Positions 41,796 through 52,700 of a DNA stretch of 64,000 nt are shown here, in pieces. Where the stretch lies: positions 1,147,502-1,211,501 of the forward strand of contig MU006220.1 in NCBI GenBank assembly GCA_010093685.1. The letters are read 5' to 3'. The notes under the pieces were generated by a model, which made no database searches, was not told the origin of the DNA, and saw nothing but the letters and a program-made list of their open reading frames with translations. Position 1 is the first letter of the stretch. Each line of letters opens with the position of its first letter. The translations under genes and the position numbers were made by a program. The stretch comes from Ophiobolus disseminans (lineage: Eukaryota > Ascomycota > Dothideomycetes > Pleosporales > Phaeosphaeriaceae).

Positions 41796-44570
41796 ATGGA
41801 CTTTGCCGGGCCAGAGGGCAGGATGGATATCTCGCCCACCGAGGAAAGTGCGCGCCGGGGCGTGCTCCAGGACGCCATCTTCCCGCAGTTTGGCAACGAT
41901 GCGGGCAGCCCCAGCGTGGAGTCGCCCGAGCAGATGCAGAAGACAGACCCTCTAGGCACCCAGATATGGAAGCTGTATTCGCGGGCAAAGACGCAACTGC
42001 CCAACGCAGAGCGTATGGAGAACCTGACCTGGCGAATGATGGCCATGAATATGCGGCGGGCCGAGCTCGATCGCAATAAAGGGTACGAATGCCGCCATGT
42101 CCCTCGTCTCGTGCTTGCTTACCGCAGCCTCCGCTCCGTGCGACTCTCAGACCGCGTACACTGCTAACGAGGCGTCTCCTCTGTACAGAGCAGCCCTGGG
42201 CAGTCAGCAGCAGAGCAGCGACCTGATGCCGCCGCCCGCCGTGAGCGCGAGGCCAGCGCCCAGGACCGCCCCGAGCGGCATCGCCCAGCAGCTACGCAAG
42301 TCGTCGGAGCACCAGGCGCAGGTACCCCCGCCGCAGCCAGACACGATGAACCTAGACGACTTTATATTCCCGTCGTCGGTTGGTAGTCCTGCGGGTCTCT
42401 CGCCAGAGCCGTCGAATGGGACGCCGGGTCCATTTAATGCAACAGCCCCAGCGATACCGATAAGAAAGCCCCATTCGGCCAACGACCATAATCTCTCCCT
42501 CGCCCGCGCCTCTGCGCCGTCGGTCCCTCCCATTGTCACCAGAGAGAATGAGTTCAGCTACGTCCCGCGCCACGTCCGCAAGACCAGCATTGACGAGCGA
42601 CGAGTGAGTCCCTTATCTTGCGACTCCCGTGTCTCTACAGCGTGCTAATCGCTTATCAGCCACCCAAACGGCGTGCGGAGGCCTCGCCACAGGTGCCTCC
42701 CGTCAACAGCATCATGATACCTACCGATGCCCAGGCCGAGGCCGACCTGAACCAGTACTCGCTCGACACCACGATGCACCCTCCCCCCTTCCCGGCCTCG
42801 CAGCCCCAGGTACCCTTCTCCCTCGACACCTTCCAGATGCACCACGAGGACCCCATCATAAACTCGGCCGGCCCCTTCCAGCAGAACTTTGGCTTCTCGC
42901 CCGTCGGCTCGCCCATGATGAACCACAGCGCCTCGTACTCGAACATGTTCAACCCCAACTCCATGGCCTCGTCCCTCAACTCGACCGACTACTACTCGCC
43001 CCCGAGCTCTGCCTTTCCCTCTGCCGTGTCGACGCCCCAGCCGCTGCCAGACGACAGCCAACTGTACTTTGACCGCACCGGTATGGACATCCGCGGTCCC
43101 CACGGCGGCTCCTCATACGGGCCCCACCGGCCCTCCAACCTCTCCACATCGATGCAGCCGCAGTTCATCTTCAACCCAGGTGGCTCGGACTCCGTCTTCA
43201 GTCCAGTGACGAGCACCAGCTCGTCGCTGCCGTTCTCGACGACGTCGTTTGGTCACTCCAACCACGTCGACCCTAGTCAGGTTCTTCACAACAACCTGCC
43301 ACTGCGACAGCAGCACGAGATGCAAATGCAGCGGCAAGAGAACATGTTCACATTCGGCGCAGACTCGGACGGGGAGGACGAAGAGGGTGGCGCGTTTGCA
43401 GACCGCACCATGCCCAATCCGGAATTTTCCCCTATGGACGATGGCAGCATGGACTTCACCGCTGGCTTCCAGTGGGAGACCAACCTGTCCAACCAGTTCA
43501 ACCCAATGCAGGCGCGGTACCCGGCAGGACCCCCACGCAAAACTGTCACGATTGGAGGAACCGAAATGGTGCACTCACCGCAAGATCATTGGAGTCCAGG
43601 GGGCGGCAGCCTTGGGCGAACGCATGGCTCAGCGGCCTCTGTTAGCGACATTCGCAATCGTGGAAACGATCCCCGACGCCAGAAGATACCCCGCACTAGC
43701 TCGACACCCAATGCAGCAGGTTTGGCGCATGGCATGCACGGCCGACCACAGTCGTCACCAAACTCTCCTCCAGAGTCGGGCTTCAATTCTGCGGCGCCTT
43801 CGCGGCCACAGAGTCCTGGGGGCACCAAGCAGGGCGAAGGCGGTGCGCCCACGACGTGCACCAATTGCTTTACCCAGACTACTCCATTGTGGCGTCGCAA
43901 TCCCGAAGGTCACCCACTATGCAATGCATGTGGCCTGTTCTTGAAGTTGCACGGCGTTGTGCGTCCATTGTCGCTCAAAACCGATGTCATAAAGAAGCGC
44001 AACAGGGGTAGTGGCAATGCACCCGTTGGCTCAGCATCCACTCGATCGTCCAAGAAGTCCTCTCGCAAGAATTCGATAGCACAGACGCCAGTCACGACGC
44101 CAACATCACATAAAGCAGCGGACTCGGAGTCTCCAAAGTCAACAGGCTCAGCTGGCGAGAGGCCGGGCACGGCCAACTCTGGGGCAACCATCTCAAACTC
44201 GAAGATTGGCGGAGTAGTCCCAATAGCCCCTGGACCACCGAAGCCTGGTAACATCATAGCCGCTTCACAACCTCGAGGAATGAATGTCGCGCCACGACGA
44301 GCTCGAGGCCAAAGCAAGAGCGAGTCTCAGGAGTTGGAAATGGCCGATGCAGATGATACAAATGGAAGAGCACCACCGCTCCGCAGGAAAGATACGGCAA
44401 TCGCCACGCCCAGTGCATTCCCAAATCAGAACCTTGGCTCTCTGCCTATGGGCGCCATGGGCCAGGGGCTGCAGTCATCTGGACCTGCAGAATGGGTAAC
44501 TAGCCCCAATACTTTTCACGAATTGTATACTAACAGTGGCACCTAGGAATGGCTGACAATGAGCTTGTAA
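41796..44570 (+). CDS. areA: AreA/NIT2-type GATA factor, nitrogen regulator
   Basis: Predicted 853 residues; exons 41796-42082, 42189-42603, 42660-44495 and 44547-44570. The N-terminal fungal GATA-associated motif (DUF1752 type) reads KTDPLGTQIWKLY and MENLTWRMMAMNMRR. The middle is Ser/Pro/Asn-rich and disordered, with an acidic patch (DSDGEDEEGG). One zinc finger, C634-x2-C637-x17-C655-x2-C658 (CTNCFTQTTPLWRR, PLCNACGLFLKLHG), is followed by the basic arm VIKKRNRG. The last exon encodes EWLTMSL, completing the conserved AreA C-terminus (W-EWLTMSL) that binds the co-repressor NmrA. If the last intron is retained, the protein ends 16 residues later without this motif. The protein activates genes for secondary nitrogen sources in the nucleus when ammonium and glutamine are scarce. 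Confidence 0.97.
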
Positions 44571-45528
44571 CTGCTCTCCATGTTCAACAATCGGCAAAAT
44601 CCTTCTCGTACGACTACACGCAAGACCACGTCCGAGCAATTTGTGGTTCTTCCCAGCATTGCAACACACCATCCTACCTGACTTTTGGCGCTCGGAGTAC
44701 TCATGGATGGAGCATGACAATTTGAAATAATGTCAGCTCATCCATTTCGATTTAATCTTGATCAAGTTCGATTCGATTTTCCGCGATACGCTTTGGCAAC
44801 ATACGATAGACCTGGAGTTGCTTTGCTTTCGACATATCCGTTTATTTAATCTTTTCACGTGCCAGATGGAGGAGGCAGGCGCTCCATTAGGTGGCATACG
44901 ATACTATCTCAACTGAGAGGGTGATCCGGCGGTTGAGAACCCGAACTCAGTTCGGTTGATCTCTTGCCGTGTCATCAAGTTTCAGACGAATCTGTTTATT
45001 GCACAATCTCACGAGAAGATATCCTGGATGCATAGAACGGTGGCTGCGCGGTTCTTGGTAATTTTGGCTTGAGCGCACGATGCAAGGCGTTTGGTCTAAT
45101 ATGGTTATGTTTGGACGTGTGCAAATGGGTGTATGAAGCACACACAAGTGTACATAGAAGGCTGTTGTTTGCTTTTAGTGATATCCTGACGAATCTTTGA
45201 GTGGTCCAATGGTGGATCCAATGAGCAAATGCCATTCTTCAACTTCTAGCCTCCATTGCCACGCTTTGAGCTTTACCTTGTAACCTCAACAATGGGATTG
45301 TCTACCTCACACAAGCTAGCCGGATAGCTGAATTGCCCACACATTCCATTTGACAGACCCTTGCGCCTTCCTCGCCCTAACAACGCCATAACCCACTTAC
45401 GTCATATCTGCCTGCATTTGGCAATAGCCGCACGATCAGCTGATGAAAGCATACCCCATACTTCGAGAGCTTCAATCACCTTCTACCGTGTTCAGTACGC
45501 TTCTGTTGACCACAATACCGTGAAAACT
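44571..45528. other. 3' flank of AreA and promoter of DJ-1 gene
   Basis: No gene seen. AT-rich around 44740-44860. Confidence 0.5.
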
Positions 45529-46354
45529 ATGTCAAGTACGATGCCGAAAGCACTAATACTTGTTGCGGATGGATCTGAGGAGATCGAGTTCGTCACACCA
45601 TATGACGGTAAGTGTTATAGCGAGGGCTTGGTCTGTGTTTGTGGCATGCAGGAGCTGATGCTGCTTTAGTTCTGACCCGAGCTGGATACGAAGTAAAGTC
45701 TGCGGGTGTGAAATTGGAAAATGAAGGATATGCACAGTAAGTCCTACCGACTACCATCACGTGCAATCGTGTATACGGGAAGGGCTTGCTCGGCACGACA
45801 ACACAATCGACTGTAAATGCGAAACTGACCATTTCATCATAGTATGACGCGCAACATTCGCATCGTACCAGACCATCCCACCCTTATGTCTGTCCCATCA
45901 CAGTCTGCACACGAGGATTACGATATCCTGATTCTCCCTGGCGGTGGTCCCGGGGCCAACACCTTCAGCAACACCGACACAGTTCTGGAACTCATCAACA
46001 ACTTCCGCCAGGCAAATAAGTGGGTTGCAGCGATATGTGCCGGGACTACGGCACTAGTCGCTGCCGACAAGGCCCATGGAAGTGGTAAGAACAAAGTCAC
46101 CAGTCATCCAAGTGTGGCCGATCAAATTAAGAGCGCGGGCTGGGAGTACAGCGAGGAAAGGGTTGTGGTGGATGGGAAGGTAATTACGAGTAGAGGGTGA
46201 GTATAGTTTAAACTGGCACAAGCTTTATCATATTAACGATGTGTCCAGACCAGGCACTGCACTGCTCTTCGCGCTCACTATCATCGAGGCGATTTCTGGC
46301 AAGGAGAAGAAGGATGAAGTTGCTGGACCTATGGTCGTTGCTGAGAAGCTTTGA
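45529..46354 (+). CDS. DJ-1/PfpI family protein
   Basis: Predicted 201 residues; exons 45529-45607, 45670-45736, 45843-46196 and 46249-46354, all phases consistent. DJ-1 landmarks: PKALILVADGSEEIEF with the conserved Glu at residue 20, LILPGGGPGA, and the nucleophile elbow AAICAGTTAL with Cys114. The His of SHPSV follows. The start could also be the second Met (45541), which gives the more usual MPKAL beginning. DJ-1 family members act as oxidative-stress sensors, deglycases or glyoxalase III; the exact activity cannot be chosen from sequence. Cytosolic, no targeting signal. Confidence 0.93.
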
Positions 46355-47875
46355 TAAGTAGCAGGGCAACGCGATTGGGGAACAAGCGCGGCAATGAGTT
46401 CGACGTTGTCAATCAGATGGCTAATTCTCAAGACTCATGACGCGCCCCATCCAGGGTGTCGTTCTTTCTGCTGATGAGAAAATCGGTGGTACATGGACTC
46501 CAAATCGAACTTGTTCGAAACCTACGATAGTTGTGTTCGGGCATATTGGCCGGTACAGTCGGCTTGCAGATTGCCGTTCACAAAAGTAACGTTACGAAAA
46601 TCCTGTACTTGTGAGACCCCGTCTGTCGTACAGCATGCTATCCCAAAAGGGTCGAGATTGCGATTCGGACAGCTTTCGAATACCCATGGTGTCCAGAAGC
46701 GGTAACTCGTTTCGCTTTCGGGTTCGCACTCGGGTTCGCACATGAGTATTCTAGTCTGGTTAACGTGCCCCGCCCGTAATATAGCGTTCCCCTTCGTTAT
46801 ATAGCGTAACTACTTATTTTTAGCCACTAAGAGCCTTAGAATAGTATAGTACAGCGTTTTTTTCAAGAGGGGGGGGAGCGGTTGTTTTGCAACTCACCGA
46901 TAACCGAGACAGACAAACACAGACGAGATATCCGTAACGAGGCTGTGCCACGCGTAATGTAGCACGAGGCTCACACCGTGTCATCGCGTGCAGAGCTGCC
47001 GGAAAGCTTAGTGTTAGAAATCACACAGCCTTGCGAGTGACGACATTATACAGTGTCGAAACGCTACGTTGAACACAGGATAACGAGGCATTGTCTGCTA
47101 TTTGGTAGACTGCCATTACAGTGTGCTTTTATGGACGCTGAGTCGCACAGAACGTCCCAATAAGAACGATTTAATATCGTCAAACACTCTTAAAAACGCT
47201 GCTGATAAGAGTGCATCGTTGTCCAGGCGGACTGGAGATGTTGTTGTCCGACAATGGTGCGGATGAGGCGCACACTACCGGTAAGAATCCAGGGTCTCAT
47301 GGAAATTCCCGAGCCACACAACTGCCAAAGCATCTTTCGCTCCGCTTTACTTGCCATGAAACCTAAGGAGAGATAGATATTCGTAGACTAGGACGCGAAT
47401 TCACAGCATGTCTACGTAGCGTAGCCCCATTTCAACGAGCGGGCTCGGAGCACGGATACGCATCATCCGAGAGGACAGGGATTGTAGTATCATTAACCCA
47501 CCATCGCACTACAACAACACAAGTCACATCAGGTATCGCATCATTGGTCAACGTATCCCAGCGATCTCATCTATAGTCCTTGTCAAGCCCATCTCGCCGG
47601 CAATGGCGCCGCGATCAGCGGCCACTATACCTGACATCTGCTAGCAGGAAGGTTTCGGACCCTTGCCAACAGCCAAGTAACGTATAGACCGTATACTCGT
47701 ACTGAGAGCTGCGCTTTGCACAAGACAGGAACCCTGTCGGTCACCGCTGTTCGTCATCTCGCGGAGGATGGAACGAAAGGCATGGGTGTGGGAACCTGCC
47801 TAGTCTACCTCTCACCTTTAAAGGTCGCGACGGGCTCCCTCTCTGCAATACATACGCATCAAACTATCTCACACG
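46355..47875. other. gene-free, partly AT-rich stretch before P450
   Basis: No coding gene. 46700-46870 is unlike its surroundings: TTCGGGTTCGCACTCGGG repeats, two copies of an AT-rich 12-mer, an A/T block and a G9-like run. It may be a degraded transposon end. The right end is the P450 promoter. Confidence 0.4.
46775..46806. repeat. near-duplicate AT-rich 12-mers
   Basis: CGTAATATAGCG (46775-46786) and CGTTATATAGCG (46795-46806) differ at one base and lie 20 nt apart. They are followed by an AT-rich block with TATAGTACAGCG. Suggests a mobile-element terminus or footprint; not proven. Confidence 0.3.
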
Positions 47876-49710
47876 ATGGAATTTAACACCACCAACACCA
47901 CATCTGAGCTGGGAGTAATGGAGCCCCAGACGCTTGCCAGACTGCTACACATCCTACAGACGGCAACAGTAGCAGCACTGATCTTCGCCGTGTGTGCCTA
48001 CATCCCCAAACTCAAGCATCGAGCGCACCTTGCGAAGCTTCCAGTCTTCAATAGCTCAACAGGAGGAGGGAAGGGATACATCAAGTCTACGAAAGATCTC
48101 TACAGCGAGGGGTATCGGAAGGTAAGACTCTCCAAATGCAGAGGAACCAAAAGCTGACGCCAGTAGTTCAAAGATCGTGCCTTCTTGATGACAACTTTAC
48201 AAGGTGCGGGAAACCACCAACGAGAACCAAATGGAACATCTGACAAAGTGTAGGCGAGAGTAGTGTAGTCGTCCCACAAGCCTTACTGCCTGAGTTACGA
48301 AAGCTCCCCGACGATGTTCTCAGTTTCCCAAAAGCTATTGACAGAGTAAGTGTAGCGTCTTACAGTGTACCTACAAATGCTGCAAAAGTGGATATCGCAT
48401 TGCGCTCGGATGACTTGCGTTCATGTAGCCTGAAGGTCTTCGCACTGCAGAGCATGGCTAACAAAACGCCAGAGCATGGAGGTTAAATATACCAGGATCG
48501 AAGCAGATCCACGGCTGTCTGTGCATGCCATCCGGTCCGACCTCACTCCAGCGTTAGGTATGTTACCAGCCATCATCAAGTCGCTACCAAGGCTTACGAA
48601 AATCTAGCCCGGCTAAATTCTACAATCTGCGCTGAGGTAGATGATGCCATGAGGCAGCATTTACCTCTCTGTCACGAATGGACGGAAGTGCCCATCAGCG
48701 ATAAGCTCGTGGACGTTGTTGCAAGAATATCCGGGCGAGTGTTTGTTGGTCCAGATCTCTGCCAGGATCCAGAATACCTCGAATGTTGCACCAAATATAC
48801 CATTTATTTGATGGACGCAGTACGAGCGATCAAGAAAGTTCGCCCCTGGCTGAAACCCCTCATGGTCCCTCGTCTACCTGAGATTATACGCCTTCGGGAC
48901 ATGGAAAAGAAGGCCGCAAGAATATTGCAGCCGATGGTACGCGAGAGAATGGAGGCTGAAAAGGCTGATCCTGACTGGCAGAGACCAGATGACATGATGC
49001 AATGGCTGCTCAGCCATGGCGCTGAGCATGGCAAGCAGTCGGTCGAAAGCCTTGCAAATACTCAGCTTGGCCTCATCTTTGCGGCAATCCACACGACCAC
49101 AATGACCGCAACCAACCTTTTGTATACGCTGGCTTCAACGCCCGAATACATCGTCCCTCTCCGCGAAGAGGTGCGCGAAGCCATGGCCGAGAACGACGGC
49201 AAAATCACAACTCGGGCGCTGCAGCACATGGTCAAGCTTGATAGCTACATGAAGGAGGTCACCCGCCTATACCCTCCCGGTATCACATCCTTCGCCCGCC
49301 GCGTCCTCAAAGGCATCACGCTTTCAAATGGCCAGTATATTCCCGCCGGCGTAATCATCGAAGTCCCCGCCCAAGCCATCTACACTGACTCAGACCACTT
49401 CCCTGACAGCGGAACCTTTGATGGCTTTCGGCACTACAAGCTTCGTCAAGGCGGCACGGCGAGCGATCACGCCCGCAACCAATTCGTCACCACCAACGAA
49501 TTGAATCTAGCGTTTGGATACGGGCGACATGCGTGCCCCGGCCGCTTCTTTGCTGCAAACGAGATCAAGATGATTATTGCGCGCTTGCTTCTCGACTTCG
49601 ATATCAAGATGCCTGGTGATGCGACGGAGAGATATCTGCAGATCGAGACGGGCAGTAGCAGCATACCGGATCCAAGAAAGACATTGATGCTCAAGCGTGT
49701 GGAGGCTTGA
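47876..49710 (+). CDS. cytochrome P450, ent-kaurene oxidase-like
   Basis: Predicted 520 residues from five exons: 47876-48121, 48167-48203, 48254-48345, 48473-48557 and 48608-49710. An N-terminal membrane anchor lies at about residues 28-45. Junctions restore family text (PELRKLPDDVLSF; LTPAL/ARLNS). I-helix AAIHTTTMTATN, ExxR helix KEVTRLYPP, and heme loop FGYGRHACPGRFFA with the Cys thiolate ligand are all present. It resembles fungal ent-kaurene oxidase, GA14 synthase and dihydromonacolin L oxidase type P450s (SLSNGQ-like IPAGV, NQFVTTNELNL). It is ER-anchored and needs P450 reductase. No terpene cyclase, PKS or second tailoring gene is adjacent, so the substrate is unknown. Confidence 0.93.
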
Positions 49711-52700
49711 GAGACAGGGAAGGTATCATGCTCGCCGTATTCAAATGCGTGTCATCCTTTGTAGTTGGAAATTGGGTTGTTCAGCGGTCGCATGGTAATG
49801 TGGCTTGCATGTGCTCCCGGCTATTCCCACGAGGGTTCTGAGGCGTTCTTGGAAACGGGAAGTTGAGATGTCCAGATGAGTTGCGATGGTCTGTTAGTCT
49901 TAAGGTTGGATAGTAAAAATGAATGCGAGCTCATAAGCCCTACTAAATACCGAAACTCTCTTGCGTTATGTGTTGATGTACGGTAGCACTTGAAGCGAGA
50001 GGATGATAATCGCTACTAGCGAGCCAGACGCGGGTCTTCATTGGTCTAACCTCATCACTGGGATGGACATGTTGCGAGGACGTGTTAAGGTTTAAGTGAG
50101 CGACGCCGCTGGGCGAGATGGAGCCAGTCAAAGTACGATGTATCCGTCGAAGACGCCAACTGTTGAAAAGTGCACCAATGGCGACCTCATCGGACATATA
50201 GTAAGAATCATAATGGCCCATGTGTGGGCGATTTCTTGCCTATGTTGAGGTTCGAAACTCAGCAATCCAACTCACAATTATTTTACCTATGGTAGTGAAG
50301 CTGAGGGCATGGTGATACGATGCTCAACCTCAGGGACGCAAGACAGGTCTGAAAATCAAATCATATTAGTAAAAGTGCAAGCTATGACTGGTAGTGCACT
50401 ATACTTTTGCACGAACGAGGAAAAAGTAGCAGGAGTAGCAAAGTGTAAGCAGTCTTTCCATGCGGATGCAGAATATAGAACCAGGGTCTTGGGAGACCTG
50501 CAATTGTTTGTAACTCCATGCGAATCTGGGCATTTTCGTTCGTAATGTGGGACACGTAGTGGCAGCTAAGTCAAGCAAAGTACATACAGATGTTGCCAGG
50601 TCTGAAACAGTTGATAGGGTCCTGGTAACTACCAGAAGTATGCCCAGCTCGTATCCATGTACACAATAAAATGGAGATTCTCTGCTGTATACGGCTTCTT
50701 CTGTGGCTTATGGAGTACATGAAAGATTGTATGTTTGCACATAGTCGTCTATGCATCCACGGCCGGACTTCTGTGGTCCAGGGAGGTGAGAAACTGGTGT
50801 TTTGTGGTGGCAGAATGGGAAAGTCTGGAGCTGCGGTTCCAGTTTGGTGAGGTGCGTGTGGAACGTGCGATCGATCTGAGCTGAATTGTCATTGCTGGCT
50901 GGCTCGCTGCTGCATGTTTGGCGATGCTCGATTTGATGCTCTTCGCTGAGGCTCTACTCATGTTGGGTGTTGGCGCGGCGAGGTTGGATTTCGCAGGAGG
51001 TCTAAGTCGAGCACTCGGTGTTGGTGCTTCCGTTCGAAGGCCGGGAGATGTCTCGTTGCTTACGGGTTTCGCCGGTGGCCTAAATCGTACGCCGCTCGGT
51101 GTTGGGATTCATTGCACGATACTCGTGAATGCAAAATGTGTTGGGGTCGTTCGTGTCGCCACTATTGTTCTGCTGTAATAACATGTTGGCTAACGCCAAA
51201 TTGACACATGCGGCCGAGAACATGCTTACATTGAGAATTTGAATGACCTTGGGAAACACACATACGCACCCCCTGGAGTCGACAAAGCAACACATGTGAG
51301 CATGTCCAAAGAACGAGGGCTATATGTCGTAGTTTATAGCAAAGGAGCAGGCTCAACTCTAATCAGCCGAGACGACGATGAAATAGAGGCTAACGACCCA
51401 GCCTCTAATATGTGACATCGTGATGTGGCAGGTGCGAGAACTAATCTCCATTAACGTAGCAGCACAATGTGGGACATTAAATAGTAGAGTATCCTGAATA
51501 ACATCTCTGTAGACGGAGAGAAGAGGAAGGAACGTAGAGCGTGGGGGTGTTGTAACTGAGCCTTGGCGGCAGTGAACTGTACAGCAAAGTGTGCGAAACA
51601 TTATGTTGAAGATAAAGCGTAGAAGTGGACGAAAATGGCTTCATCTGTGGTATTATGGAGTGAGGATTGAGCTCCTTCGAGACGGAAGGCGTCTTCGATG
51701 GGAGGACGGCACGATGCGCCCAACCAGCGCAGGGCAACACGCATTGTATTTTCTCATACATCGCGTTGCGTTTATGCTTCTTATTGGTGCTCGTCTTGCG
51801 CATTCAGCCTGCTTTTTCTGATCTTATTCCATAGCTGTCAGACTTCCACGTGACTGCCCAATGCGATTGTTAACGGGACGCGCTGCTTACACGCAGTTCG
51901 CAAAAGTTCGGTATTATGAATGCATCTTGGGACGGACAGTGAGACACAATTTATGTTGTGTTACCTCTCAATCAATCTATACACTTTCTGGGCTTCTGGG
52001 CATATGAACAAGTCTTATACTCACGCATTGTCGCCTACTACAAATGCAGCATGTTTCCTCAACTCGTTTCTCCCATATGCAGTGACTTAACACACACATG
52101 TCCTGCCCGTTGGACTGAAGCTTGGATCTGGAGGGAGTTGGCCGAACAGTGGCGGACTCTTTGACGGTTCTGGAATTAGTGATATGCGAAACCCGAGACC
52201 CGAGTTGTTGGACGATGGTCCTCTCAGGTTTGTATCTCCGCGAGAAGAATCGACAACGAGTAGCAGCTCCACGAGAACCCAAAGTTCTTCTCCCCACAGA
52301 GTGCCAACGATCCCTCTTGTCTTCTCGATCCATTAGCTCATACTCTTTTCAATGACCGGTCTGGAGGACATACGATTCTACCGGGGCTGTACTTAATGAC
52401 GCACACCTCACTTTTGCTTTACTGTAAACTCTGCTCAGACTCGAGAGCAGTACCGGAGGCGCTGAGACGGGTTTATCGTTGTACAACGATGACGGGATGT
52501 GGTTTGTTGACCTCGTATGACTTGATGCCAGCGTGCCGTTGACACTGCATGCAGCTGCTCGGCTTATCACAGATGTTGGTAAGGATCATGTTTGCTTATG
52601 CTGCAGCTGACGGGGCAAATTGGGCACTTTGCGCGGCCCGCTCAAATGTCTCAGATAGCACCCGAACAGTCGAAGCTGCAGTCATTTGCATAAGATCGTC

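Noticed and set aside
42645..43103. long minus-strand ORFs across AreA exon 3
   Set aside because: Shadows of the AreA coding sequence; val/gly/arg-rich nonsense.
46700..47875. intact transposon
   Set aside because: No transposase or reverse-transcriptase frame and no clear terminal repeats; only short AT-rich near-duplicates.
25734..49710. secondary-metabolite cluster with backbone enzyme
   Set aside because: No PKS, NRPS, terpene cyclase, DMATS or MFS pump is visible, so the block is described as an enzyme group only, and the P450 16 kb away is not joined to it.
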